Assembly (NCBI GenBank): GCA_016789845.1
Contig: JAEUQA010000034.1
Span: 1-61,419, forward strand
Reading direction: 5' to 3'
DNA: 61,419 nt
Source: Chromatiales bacterium
Lineage (GTDB): Bacteria; Pseudomonadota; Gammaproteobacteria; Steroidobacterales; GCA-2729495
Shown: piece after piece, positions 33,566 through 41,885 of the stretch
Position numbering within the stretch: the first letter of the stretch is position 1
Layout of the letters: the number at the start of each line of letters is the position of its first letter
Translations under genes and position numbers: made by a program
Notes under the pieces: model-generated
The model's input: only the letters and a program-made list of their open reading frames with translations
Told to the model about the DNA's origin: nothing
Database searches by the model: none

Positions 33566-34627
33566 TCAGGCGAGTTCCTTCACGTCCTCGAACTTGCGTT
33601 TCTCCAGTGCGGACGCGTAGGCGGTCTTGCCGGTGATCCTGCCCTGGTCCAGCAGGTCCTTGAGCGCGGAGTCCATCGTGCGCATGCCGGCCCGTGCGCC
33701 GCTCTGGATGGCGGTTTCCAGCTGGTCGAGCTTGCCCTGCCGGATCAGGTTGGAAACGGCCGGGGTATTCACCATGATCTCCAGGGCGGCGACCAGTCCC
33801 GGCTCGCCCTTGCGGGCGACGAGCTGCTGGGAGATCACGCCCCGGAGCGAGGTCGAGAGCATGGTCCGGACGTGGGGCTGTTTGTCGGTCGGGAAGGAGT
33901 TCACGATCCGGTCGATGGTCTGGCCCGCGCCGTTGGTGTGCAGCGTGCCCATCACCAGGATGCCCATCTCGGCGGCAGTCACGGCAATGCTCACGGTCTC
34001 CAGGTCGCGCATTTCGCCCACCAGGATGACGTCCGGGTCCTCGCGTAGGGCGGAGTGGAGGGCTGCCGCGAAGCTCGGGCTGTGGACGCCGATCTCCCGC
34101 TGGCTGATCAGGCAGCGCTTGCGCGTGTGGACGAACTCGATCGGGTCCTCGATGGTGAGGATGTGGCCGTTAATCTTGGTGTTGATCTCGTCGATCATCG
34201 CCGCGAGGGTCGTGGACTTGCCGGACCCCGTCTTGCCGGTCACGAGGATCATGCCCTGGGGTTGCTTGCACAGCTGGGTCACGACCGGCGGCATCCTGAG
34301 TTCCTCCAGCGACTTCGCCTTGGACGGGATCGCCCGGAGCACGGCGCCCATGCCGGCCACGTGCCGGAAGACATTGACGCGAAACCGGGCAAGGTCCTCG
34401 AGGGAGTAGGCGAAGTCGGTGGAGTCCCGGCGCTGGAAGTCTTCCCGGGACTTGGGCGACATCATCTCGAGCAGCGCGGCCTCGACCTTGCCCGTCGTCA
34501 GGGTCTCGGCGGCCAGGATTTGCAGCTCGCCGTACACGCGGGCCCTGGGGGGCTCACCGGCGATGAAATGCAGGTCCGAGCCATTCCGGATCAGGACCTG
34601 CTTCAGGTAGTCGTCGATCTGGCTCAC
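33566..34627 (-). CDS. pilU: PilT/PilU-type pilus retraction ATPase (second copy)
   Basis: This encodes a 353-residue hexameric secretion ATPase from a GTG start that overlaps the previous stop (GTGA). It has the N-terminal PAS-like region (SDLHFIAGEPPRARVYGELQ), Walker A MILVTGKTGSGKSTTLAAMI, the Asp box ILTIEDPIEFVH, Walker B ALREDPDVILVGEMRDLETV and the His box TAAEMGILVMGTLHTNGAGQ. Such ATPases depolymerise type IV pili for twitching. As the second of two tandem genes it is probably PilU, but it is shorter than P. aeruginosa PilU (382) and lacks its C-terminal extension, so the symbol is tentative. Confidence 0.85.
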   Translation of the reverse strand: MSQIDDYLKQVLIRNGSDLHFIAGEPPRARVYGELQILAAETLTTGKVEAALLEMMSPKSREDFQRRDSTDFAYSLEDLARFRVNVFRHVAGMGAVLRAIPSKAKSLEELRMPPVVTQLCKQPQGMILVTGKTGSGKSTTLAAMIDEINTKINGHILTIEDPIEFVHTRKRCLISQREIGVHSPSFAAALHSALREDPDVILVGEMRDLETVSIAVTAAEMGILVMGTLHTNGAGQTIDRIVNSFPTDKQPHVRTMLSTSLRGVISQQLVARKGEPGLVAALEIMVNTPAVSNLIRQGKLDQLETAIQSGARAGMRTMDSALKDLLDQGRITGKTAYASALEKRKFEDVKELA

Positions 34628-35718
34628 GGGCCGCTGACCTCGAACTTTGGCAGCACGGAGGTGTCGGTGACGAAGCGCTGGAACAGCGACTTGTCGCTGG
34701 CGTAGCGGAAGGCATCGTCCGGATCGATCTGCTTCTTCTGGATGGCGTCCATCAGGGCCTGGTCCATCATCTGCATGCCGAGGTCCTTGCCGGTCTGCAG
34801 CTGGGCGGGAATCTGGTGCGTCTGGTCCGTCATGATCAGCTTCGCGATGGCGCGGGTCATCAGCATGATCTCGACGATGGCCCTGCGCCCCCGGCCGTCC
34901 GGCGTGCGCACGAGCGTCTGGGTGATGACGGCGTTGAGGCTCTGGGAGAGAAAGCTCTTGGTCTGCTCGCGCATGTCGCCGGGCAGGGCGTCGATGACCC
35001 GGTCGATGGTCTTCACCGCGCCGGTGGTGTGCAGCGTGCCCAGCACCAGGTGGCCGGTCTCGGCCGCCGTCATGGCCATCTGGATCGTCTCGGCATCGCG
35101 CAGCTCGCCCACCAGGATGACGTCGGGATCCTCGCGGAGCGCGGCCCTGATGCCCTCGGCGAAGGAGGGCAGGTGGGTCCCCAGCTCCCGCTGGATGATC
35201 TGCGCCTGCTTGCTCCGGTGGATGAACTCGATCGGGTCCTCCAGGCTGATGATGTTGCAGTTCTGCGTGCTGTTCAGGTGGTCGATCATGGCCGCCAGCG
35301 TGGTGGACTTGCCGGTGCCGGTGGAGCCGGTGACCAGGATCATGCCCTGGTGGTACTCCAGCAGCTTCCGGATCACGGGTGGAAGGTCGAGGCTGTCCAG
35401 CGTGGGGATGTTGCCGGGGATGGAGCGGAACGTCGCGCCCACGCCCGTTTCCTTGCGGTACACGTTGACGCGAAAGCGGCCACCGTCCTCGGACACGTAG
35501 GAGAAGTCGAGGTCGTGGCCCTCCTCGAAACGCTTCTTCTGCGTCGGGGTCAGGATCTCGCCCACGTAGGCCTCGAGCTCGGTGTCGCCCAGGTCCCGGA
35601 ACTTGATGGGCATCAGGTCGCCATGCATCCGCAGCATGGGTGGCACGCCGACGGCCAGGTGGATGTCCGAGCAGCCCTGGGCGAGGCCCAGTTTCAGGAA
35701 CGCATCGATGCGGGCCAT
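34624..35718 (-). CDS. pilT: PilT-type pilus retraction ATPase (first copy)
   Basis: This encodes a 364-residue ATPase from the ATG at 35718. It contains CSDIHLAVGVPPMLRMHGDL, Walker A MILVTGSTGTGKSTTLAAMI, the Asp box IISLEDPIEFIHRSKQAQII, Walker B ALREDPDVILVGELRDAETI and the His box TAAETGHLVLGTLHTTGAVK. LGMQMMDQALMDAIQKKQID matches the PilT C-terminal region. Position suggests PilT followed by PilU, yet both are about equally similar to PilT by eye, so paralogue naming is uncertain. The gene follows the HEAT-kinase gene by 19 bases. No pilus structural genes are in the window. Confidence 0.85.
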   Translation of the reverse strand: MARIDAFLKLGLAQGCSDIHLAVGVPPMLRMHGDLMPIKFRDLGDTELEAYVGEILTPTQKKRFEEGHDLDFSYVSEDGGRFRVNVYRKETGVGATFRSIPGNIPTLDSLDLPPVIRKLLEYHQGMILVTGSTGTGKSTTLAAMIDHLNSTQNCNIISLEDPIEFIHRSKQAQIIQRELGTHLPSFAEGIRAALREDPDVILVGELRDAETIQMAMTAAETGHLVLGTLHTTGAVKTIDRVIDALPGDMREQTKSFLSQSLNAVITQTLVRTPDGRGRRAIVEIMLMTRAIAKLIMTDQTHQIPAQLQTGKDLGMQMMDQALMDAIQKKQIDPDDAFRYASDKSLFQRFVTDTSVLPKFEVSGP

Positions 35719-35737
35719 GATGTGTCGACGGCGGGGC

Positions 35738-38119
35738 TCAGGCGGCCCGCTCGAGCGCCTCCCGCAGCTCATCCATGGAGTTGAAGCGCTTCAGCTTGTC
35801 CACTTCCATCGCCTTGCGGACGACCGCCGCGAGGGCGGGTGGAATGTCCGGGTTGAGTTCCTCGCAGAGCTTCGCCTTGCCCTGCACGTGCTGGTACATG
35901 ACGGACATGTGGTCGCCCTTGGTGTAGGGGGGCGTGCCGGTGAGCATCTCGTAGATGATCACGCCGGTGCTGTAGATGTCGGCCCGATGATCCACCTTCT
36001 TGCCCAGGATCTGTTCGGGGGCCATGTACTTCGGGGAACCGATGACGTACCCGGTCTTCGTCAGCTGGGTGTCGCCGGAGCTGGCGGCGGCGGCCACGCC
36101 GAAGTCCACGATCTTGAGCAGGCCCTCGTCGTTGATGAGGATGTTCGCCGGCTTCAGGTCCCGGTGCACGATGCCCACCTGGTGCGCCACGGCCATGCCA
36201 TTGGCGATGTCCTGGGCCCAGGCATTCGTCTTCGCGAAGGGCAGCGGCTTGTGCTTCTGCATCTCTGCCCCGAGCGTGTGGGACGGGAAGTACTCCATGG
36301 AGATGGCGTAGTTGCCGCCCAGGCTCACGAAATCGAAGATCCGGATGACGTTGCGATGCGTGATCTTGCGGGAGTACCGCAGCTCGTGCACGAAGCGCTT
36401 CATCATCTCCTCGTCGGAGCTGACGTTGGGATTCAGGAACTTGAGGATCAGGCGCTCGCCGACGATCTCGTCCTCCACGAGGACCACCGTGCCGAAGGCG
36501 CCCTTGCCGATCTTCTCGATGTACCGGTAGCGGCCCTCGATCAGGTCGCCGGTCTTGAGCGTGCTGACGTCCAGCTTGATGGCCCTGTCCAGCGACTTCA
36601 CCATCTCGTCGACCCGGGCGTTGTCGACCAGCAGGGTCTTCGCCGCGTCCGCCGGCGCCTCGGCCCGGAGGTCGGGCACGCTGGCGCCGGACCCGGCAAT
36701 GCTCTCGATGCGCGACATGGCCTGGGCGGCCACCTTGGCAATGGTTTCGTCCGAGCCCGTGGCCAGGCTGCGCAGCCGGTCCTTCAGGGTGTCGGCGGAG
36801 TCGGAGGTGGCCAGGTGCCCGATGGCGTTCACCGCCTCGATGCGGATGTCCTTTTCAGGCCGGTCCAGCATGGGCAGCAGCTGGGGTAGCACCGCCGCGC
36901 TGCCCAGCCGGCCCAGGGCACGGAGGGCGGCGGGCACCGAGCGGGCGTCGCCCGCGAGCATCTCGACGAGGGCTGGCGCGGCCTTCTCGCTGCGGATCTC
37001 GGCGAGGGCATCGGCGGCGCGCTCGCGGACCCACCAGTCGTTGTCGCGGGTTGCCTTGATGAGGTAGTCGACGGCCCGCTCGTCCTTGGTCTGGTTCAGG
37101 ATCTCGATGGCCGAGCGCCGGATGTTCTCGTCCTTGTCGCCCACGAGCTGGAGGACGGCGTCCATCACCTTCGGCCCGCCGATCTTGGCCAGCGCGTCCG
37201 AGGCCCGGGACCGCACCCACCAGTCCCCGTCCTCCAGGGCCATGAGCAGGGCCTTGATGGTGGAGGGCTCGGCGATCTCGTTCAGCACCTCCACGGCGGA
37301 GCGGCGGGCGAACTCGGACTCGTCCTTCAGGACGTTGATCAGGTGCTGCAGGGTATCCGGGTGGCGGAGCTTGACCACCAGGTCCACGGCCCGGGCCTGA
37401 ACCTCGAGCTCGGGGTCCGCGAGGAGCGAGCAGATCAGCGCGATATCCCGGTCGCCGGGCATGGCCGCCAGCGCCTCGAGCGCGGCCTTGCGGACCATCT
37501 TGTTCTTGTCCTTCAGCTGCCGTTCGAGCGCCCGTGCGACTTCCGGCTGGTTGAAGCGGCTCAGCAGCTCGATGATGTTCAGGCGGACCGAGGGGTCCTT
37601 GCCCTCGATTCGCGCGATCAGGTCTGGCACCAGGTCCGGTCCGGCGATGTCGCCGATGATCTTGAAGACGGCCGACTTCTCGCGGGGCTCCAGGTCATAG
37701 GCCCGTTTCAGTAATTCCCTCGAATTCAGTCGCTTGCGGACGATACCCAGAATCTCTATCAGGGCTGGCTTGAAGATCTCCGGTTTGCCGAGCAGTTCGG
37801 TGAGGCGGTTGGTGTCGTAGTTCCCGGAGATGGCGAGGGCCTTGGTGACGCCCGCCACGCAGAGCTTGTCCGGGTGGCTCAAACCCGCGGCGAACAGCGG
37901 AAAGGTCCGGTCGTCCAGCAGGGAGGCGAGGAGCGTGACCATTGCCCCGCTGTGCTCCTTGTCCGCGGTGGCGAAGGCGTCGATGACCTTGGGAATGGCG
38001 GTGGCGCCGATGCTGCGGAGGCTCTCGAGCGCCTTCCGGCCCTCGGCTGTACCGGGGTCCCGTTCCGATAACAGCTGGGTGAGGCAGCGTTCTGCCCTCA
38101 GTGTGCTGAAGAACTTCAT
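35738..38119 (-). CDS. HEAT-repeat / serine-threonine protein kinase
   Basis: This encodes a 793-residue protein. Residues about 50-490 consist of HEAT/PBS-lyase-type helical repeats (e.g. KNKMVRKAALEALAAMPGD, DWWVRSRASDALAKIGGPKV and DWWVRERAADALAEIRSEKA). A eukaryotic-type kinase domain follows at about 528-790: glycine loop YIEKIGKGAFGTVVLVED, Lys in LILKFLNPN, catalytic loop GIVHRDLKPANILI, metal site LKIVDFGVAA and GSPKYMAPEQILGKKVDHRA. All catalytic residues appear intact. No signal peptide or membrane helix is seen, so it is cytoplasmic. It is 19 bases upstream of pilT and pilU on the same strand, suggesting phosphorylation-dependent control of pilus retraction. That role is an inference. 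Confidence 0.88.
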   Translation of the reverse strand: MKFFSTLRAERCLTQLLSERDPGTAEGRKALESLRSIGATAIPKVIDAFATADKEHSGAMVTLLASLLDDRTFPLFAAGLSHPDKLCVAGVTKALAISGNYDTNRLTELLGKPEIFKPALIEILGIVRKRLNSRELLKRAYDLEPREKSAVFKIIGDIAGPDLVPDLIARIEGKDPSVRLNIIELLSRFNQPEVARALERQLKDKNKMVRKAALEALAAMPGDRDIALICSLLADPELEVQARAVDLVVKLRHPDTLQHLINVLKDESEFARRSAVEVLNEIAEPSTIKALLMALEDGDWWVRSRASDALAKIGGPKVMDAVLQLVGDKDENIRRSAIEILNQTKDERAVDYLIKATRDNDWWVRERAADALAEIRSEKAAPALVEMLAGDARSVPAALRALGRLGSAAVLPQLLPMLDRPEKDIRIEAVNAIGHLATSDSADTLKDRLRSLATGSDETIAKVAAQAMSRIESIAGSGASVPDLRAEAPADAAKTLLVDNARVDEMVKSLDRAIKLDVSTLKTGDLIEGRYRYIEKIGKGAFGTVVLVEDEIVGERLILKFLNPNVSSDEEMMKRFVHELRYSRKITHRNVIRIFDFVSLGGNYAISMEYFPSHTLGAEMQKHKPLPFAKTNAWAQDIANGMAVAHQVGIVHRDLKPANILINDEGLLKIVDFGVAAAASSGDTQLTKTGYVIGSPKYMAPEQILGKKVDHRADIYSTGVIIYEMLTGTPPYTKGDHMSVMYQHVQGKAKLCEELNPDIPPALAAVVRKAMEVDKLKRFNSMDELREALERAA

Positions 38120-38261
38120 ACGCCCCGGAAATCGTTCCGCGCCCCGCTCACGTCGGTCGTCCTTGCCCTGGCCAGGAAGCGGGAAGGCCGGCCCCACCCG
38201 GTCATTCCGCACGGCCGAAATTATGCCACATGGGGTGGCGGCGCCCGGTCCTGCCACCCGC

Positions 38262-38267
38262 TACAAT
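38262..38267 (+). promoter_or_regulatory. possible -10 box of apbC-dcd
   Basis: TACAAT lies 55 bases before the preferred apbC start. No good -35 hexamer is found 17 bases upstream (the region is GC-rich), so the call is tentative. If real, a transcript starting near 38274 excludes the ATG at 38266 as the apbC start. Confidence 0.3.
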
Positions 38268-38322
38268 GTCGCTGCTGACCTCGCACCTTACTGTTAATCC
38301 CATCACGAATTATGGCAACCGC

Positions 38323-39180
38323 ATGACCAGGGTCGTCACCCATGCCGTGCAGGGCAACCTGACGCCGCTGCCCAACGTCCGGAACGTGATCGCCGTCGCA
38401 TCCGGCAAGGGGGGCGTGGGCAAGTCCACGACTGCCGTGAACCTGGCGCTGGCCCTTGCCCGGGACGGGGCGCGGGTCGGCATCCTGGACGCCGACGTGT
38501 ACGGGCCGAGCCAGCCCCGGATGCTGGGCCTCCTCGGCCGAAGCCCCGAGTCGCGGGACGGCAAGACCTTCGAGCCCCTGGTCGCCCACGGTCTCGAGAC
38601 CAACTCGATCGGCTTCCTCGTGGAGGAGGAGCGGCCGGTGATCTGGCGGGGGCCCATGGTGACGCAGGCCCTGCAGCAGCTGGCGTTCCAGACCAACTGG
38701 CACGACCTGGACTACCTGATCGTGGACCTGCCCCCGGGGACCGGCGACATCCAGCTGACCCTGACCCAGAAGGTGCCCCTGGCGGGTGCCGTCATCGTCA
38801 CGACGCCCCAGGACATCGCCCTCGCGGATGCGCGGAAGGGCCTCAAGATGTTCGAGAAGGTGGGCGTGGCGGTCCTCGGCGTCATCGAGAACATGAGCAC
38901 CTTCATCTGCCCCTGCTGCCAGAAGGAAACGGCCATCTTCGGCGAGGGCGGCGGCGAGCGGCTGGCGGCCGAGACCGGCGTGCCGCTGCTCGGCCGGCTG
39001 CCGCTGCACGCGCAGATCCGGGAGGAGGCCGACGGCGGCCGGCCCACGGTGGTGGCCGCGCCGGACAGCGTGCTGGCCGAACGCTACCAGTCCATCGCGC
39101 GGCGCCTGGCGGAAGTCCTTGCTGCCCGCCCGAAGGACCAGCGGGGAATCTTTGGCTCGATCGTCGTGGAGAAGAAGTAG
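38323..39180 (+). CDS. apbC: iron-sulfur cluster carrier protein ApbC/Mrp
   Basis: This encodes a 285-residue P-loop NTPase of the Mrp/NBP35 family, which carries and delivers Fe-S clusters. It has a deviant Walker A VIAVASGKGGVGKSTTAVNL, switch I ILDADVYGPSQPRMLGL, LIVDLPPGTGDIQLTLTQ and the cluster-binding Cys pair MSTFICPCCQKETAIFGEGG. The start chosen at 38323 gives MTRVVTHAVQGNLTPLPNVR; in-frame ATGs at 38266 and 38230 would add residues without family character. The N-terminal MIP18/DUF59 domain of longer Mrp proteins is absent. dcd starts directly after the stop. Confidence 0.93.
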   Translation: MTRVVTHAVQGNLTPLPNVRNVIAVASGKGGVGKSTTAVNLALALARDGARVGILDADVYGPSQPRMLGLLGRSPESRDGKTFEPLVAHGLETNSIGFLVEEERPVIWRGPMVTQALQQLAFQTNWHDLDYLIVDLPPGTGDIQLTLTQKVPLAGAVIVTTPQDIALADARKGLKMFEKVGVAVLGVIENMSTFICPCCQKETAIFGEGGGERLAAETGVPLLGRLPLHAQIREEADGGRPTVVAAPDSVLAERYQSIARRLAEVLAARPKDQRGIFGSIVVEKK

Positions 39181-39747
39181 ATGAGCATCCGACCGGACCG
39201 CTGGATCCGCCGCATGGCCGAGCAGCACGGCATGATCGAGCCCTTCGAGCCCGGGCAGGTCCGCGCGGTCAACGGCGAGCGGGTGATCTCCTTCGGCACC
39301 TCGAGCTACGGCTACGACGTGCGCTGCGCCCGCCAGTTCAAGGTGTTCACGAACATCAACTCGACCATCGTGGACCCGAAGGCCTTCGACCCCAGCAGCT
39401 TCGTCGACATGGACACGGACGTCTGCATCATCCCGCCCAATTCCTTCGCCCTCGCGTCGACGGTCGAATACTTCCGCATCCCACGCAATGTGCTCACGGT
39501 CTGTCTCGGCAAGTCCACCTACGCCCGCTGCGGGATCATCGTCAACGTGACGCCGCTGGAGCCCGAGTGGGAAGGGCATGTGACGCTGGAGTTCTCGAAC
39601 ACCACGCCGCTGCCCGCGCGGATCTACGCGAACGAGGGCGTGGCCCAGATGCTGTTCTTCGAGTCCGACGAGGTCTGCGAGACCTCCTACAAGGACCGGG
39701 GCGGGAAGTACCAGGGGCAGAAGGGCGTCACTCTCCCGCGCGCCTGA
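39181..39747 (+). CDS. dcd: dCTP deaminase
   Basis: This encodes a 188-residue homotrimeric enzyme that converts dCTP to dUTP for thymidylate synthesis. Landmarks are [40 protein letters not shown] (catalytic Glu in [13 protein letters not shown]) and [20 protein letters not shown], with the ending [19 protein letters not shown]. Length equals the E. coli enzyme within a few residues. The ATG follows the apbC TAG without a gap, so the two are one transcription unit. Confidence 0.97.
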   Translation: MSIRPDRWIRRMAEQHGMIEPFEPGQVRAVNGERVISFGTSSYGYDVRCARQFKVFTNINSTIVDPKAFDPSSFVDMDTDVCIIPPNSFALASTVEYFRIPRNVLTVCLGKSTYARCGIIVNVTPLEPEWEGHVTLEFSNTTPLPARIYANEGVAQMLFFESDEVCETSYKDRGGKYQGQKGVTLPRA

Positions 39748-39856
39748 CGCGCAGGAGCGGCGGCCACTGCGACGACCATCATCCACGGCGGTCGTTGACC
39801 TGTTCCCGGGTGGGGCAGGGTTCGCCGGGAGTTCTGAGTGGCCTGGCCAGGCGCCA

Positions 39857-40882
39857 TTACGGACACGGGACATTACCCGCACAGGCCAACCCGGATGGTC
39901 CCGGCGGCAAGCCCAATAGTTGGCGGAACATCGTCGTGTCCTGACTGTTCACGCTCCCGTTGGCGTTGATATCGGCCTTGTTGTAGCCCGGGGCCAGGCT
40001 GGGCTGACCGAGCTGCTGGCGGTACAACGTGGTGTCCTGGCTGTTGATGACGCCGTCGTTGTTCAGGTCGCCGTCGCAGCGGTTGCCGTAGCCATCCTGG
40101 TCGGAATCGACCTGGGTCGGATTCGCCACCTGCGTGCAGTTATCAATCGCATCCGCCACGCCGTCGCCATCGGTATCGGGGATCTCGGCAATGTCACCAT
40201 CGCGGACGGGCCACGCAAAGTTCCCCCGCGTCTTTGCCTGCAGGCCCATCGCGCCAATGCGCGCATTGAACTCCACCGCCAGCCCGTCGACCCCGCAGAG
40301 GCTGGCTGGGCACTCCAGGCCTGTCCAGTAGTGGTCGGGCAGGAAATTTGTGAACGGGCCGGTGTTGGTCAGGCAGGCGGGCGGCGCTGGCCTGTTGGTG
40401 TCACATTCGTCCTTGACGCCGTTAATGTCGCGGCCACCGATGTTGCCGAGCGTGTAGTAGTAGAGATGTGCCAGCTCGCCTGCGCCGGGATGCAGGTTAA
40501 AGCCGCAGTCAGTCCCATTATTGGAAGAGTTACATCCGTCATTGCCCAGATCATCCGGATCGGGCCCATCCAGGTCGAAAGCCGCCACGATCCGCCAGTC
40601 GCTTCGACCCAGGTAATTGGCGGCGTTCATCCTCGCAATCCACTCCTGCTGCGTGTCCCAGGTCATCACTCCCCAGGCTGCAAAGCTGCTGCTCCAGTAG
40701 ATGTCGGTCACGCCAAAGGCATGGGTCGCTACCAGGTTCCCGTCGGCGAGCCACGTAATGTCCAGCACGTCGTCATAGTAGGCCTGGTAGTCGGTGCCAC
40801 CTGGCGTCAGTGGAGCACGCCCGTGCAAGGTGGCGTGCGAAGCCGAACTGGCCAGCATGAGGGCGTAGAGCAAGTAACGCAT
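39857..40882 (-). CDS. secreted protein with DUF1566-like, thrombospondin-3 and dockerin domains
   Basis: This encodes a 341-residue product from the ATG at 40882 (SD GGAGAG), with signal peptide MRYLLYALMLASSASHATLH. The N-terminal region (DVLDITWLADGNLVATHAFG, WDTQQEWIARMNAANYLGRS and DWRIVAAFDL) has the Lcl/DUF1566-like pattern of environmental secreted proteins. A calcium-binding thrombospondin type 3 stretch (DTDGDGVADAIDNCTQVANP and DSDQDGYGNRCDGD) follows. It ends with two dockerin type I repeats (DLNNDGVINSQDTTLYRQQL and DINANGSVNSQDTTMFRQLL). Dockerins bind cohesins in cellulosome-like assemblies; no cohesin is in the window. The gene stands alone, convergent to dcd. Confidence 0.82.
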   Translation of the reverse strand: MRYLLYALMLASSASHATLHGRAPLTPGGTDYQAYYDDVLDITWLADGNLVATHAFGVTDIYWSSSFAAWGVMTWDTQQEWIARMNAANYLGRSDWRIVAAFDLDGPDPDDLGNDGCNSSNNGTDCGFNLHPGAGELAHLYYYTLGNIGGRDINGVKDECDTNRPAPPACLTNTGPFTNFLPDHYWTGLECPASLCGVDGLAVEFNARIGAMGLQAKTRGNFAWPVRDGDIAEIPDTDGDGVADAIDNCTQVANPTQVDSDQDGYGNRCDGDLNNDGVINSQDTTLYRQQLGQPSLAPGYNKADINANGSVNSQDTTMFRQLLGLPPGPSGLACAGNVPCP

Positions 40883-40981
40883 CGGCGACTCTCCATCGAC
40901 CACGTTGGTCAATTGAACGGGATTGTTACCTGAGTCTATCCATTCTTCGGGATCGCCGCGTCACCCGAACGGGTGACCACG

Positions 40982-41165
40982 TTACGTCAAAGCGAGTTCC
41001 CCCAGAAACCCCAGATTCGCTGCGGTCCCCGCATCGCCGCCGCTTGACTCTGGATTGACGCTGTTCCCCGGCCAGCCGATGGCGTAATGGGCGGGCAAGC
41101 GGATGACGGCATCCGCATCCATGCTGGCGCGGACGACGCGGTGCACGGCGGCCGCCATCGCCCCG
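40982..41165 (-). other. unidentified open fragment before an IS91-like remnant
   Basis: The stretch 40883-41247 holds no convincing gene. On the minus strand about 60 codons (MAAAVHRVVRASMDADAVIR, then LPAHYAIGWPGNSVNPESSG) look protein-like up to a stop at 40982. They may be the end of a gene truncated by the remnant at 41248. I do not recognise it. Confidence 0.25.
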
Positions 41166-41247
41166 ACAAAATACCTATGCGATGCCGGCTGGCTCCAGCA
41201 GATCGACTGGTGCCGAGGCCGCGGGCGCATCTGACGCGTTACCACGG

Positions 41248-41361
41248 GGTGTTCGCGCCGCACAGTCGCTGGCGGGCGGCCGTCACGCCGGCAGGGCGTG
41301 GGCCGCCGACGGCGCCCGACCAGCGCACACCCGCCGAGCGCCACCGGGCGCTTCCTTAAGC
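41248..41361 (+). mobile_element. IS91-like transposase C-terminal remnant, left direct repeat
   Basis: The sequence encodes VFAPHSRWRAAVTPAGRGPP-like residues of an IS91-family transposase. It matches 44661-44774 at all but about three of 114 bases, in the same orientation. Both copies share the odd ending CTTCCTTAAG, whose TAA is a nonsense change relative to intact relatives. The homology stops at the cupin fragment. The two copies thus form a direct repeat around the nine-heme cytochrome gene. Confidence 0.75.
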
Positions 41362-41675
41362 ACTGCGCGAACGAGGAGTCGATCTATGTGCTGGAAGGCA
41401 CGGGATCGCTGCGCATTGGTGTGGACGAGGTGCAGGTTGGCCCGGGCGATTACGCGACTTTCCCGGTTGGCCCCGCCCACTCGCACCAGCTGTTGAACAA
41501 AGGCGACGGGCCCCTGCGCTACCTGTGCTTATCAACAATGCTTCCCACTGAGGTGGTCGGCTACCCGGATTCGAAGAAGATTGGCGCCATGGGCTACACG
41601 GCCACCGGTAAACCGATGGTGCGGATCATGGTGCGGGAAGACAGCAAGGTCGATTACTACGGCGGCGAGCTGTGA
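41362..41675 (+). pseudogene. cupin-domain protein fragment
   Basis: The frame reads HCANEESIYVLEGTGSLRIG, then VQVGPGDYATFPVGPAHSHQ, LLNKGDGPLRYLCLST and the tail VVGYPDSKKIGAMGYTATGK. The E-x-x-Y-V-L-E-G-x-G, P-x-G-x-x-H-x and R-Y-L motifs mark a single-domain cupin of the type seen in sugar or aromatic metabolism. The beginning is missing: homology starts at the first metal His directly behind the IS91-like remnant. The frame is continuous with an ATG at 41298 inside the remnant, so a 125-residue chimera could still be made. Confidence 0.6.
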
Positions 41676-41885
41676 TCAGGGGATGACGGCCGGTTGAAAT
41701 CCCTTATAGACAGGAAATCCAGCCCGGACCACATTCAGGCTGTGTACGGATGGAGCAAGCGGGAATATCGTCATCAGGCTCGTGGCGTGAGACGGGAGCC
41801 TTGATGGATGAGTTCGTTCCGTCGCGATTGAATCTGGCCCATGCGGGCGTCCAATAGCGAGGCACTGGGCCCGTCGAAGTTGACC
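41676..41885. other. intergenic region upstream of the nine-heme cytochrome gene
   Basis: This is 210 bases with somewhat lower GC than the surroundings. No gene, hairpin or clear promoter box was recognised. It must contain the promoter for the cytochrome gene unless transcription enters from the remnant upstream. Confidence 0.3.

Noticed and set aside
33566..34627. GspE/PilB-type extension ATPase
   Set aside because: The proteins lack the long N-terminal domain and zinc motif of PilB; size and His/Asp boxes fit PilT/PilU.
39748..39780. Another REP-like unit after dcd (GCGCAGGAGCGGCGGCCACT)
   Set aside because: Only part of the consensus matches and the internal stem is not conserved.
38221..39882. 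553-codon antisense frame over apbC and dcd
   Set aside because: Both plus-strand genes are clear family members; the antisense product has shadow composition only.
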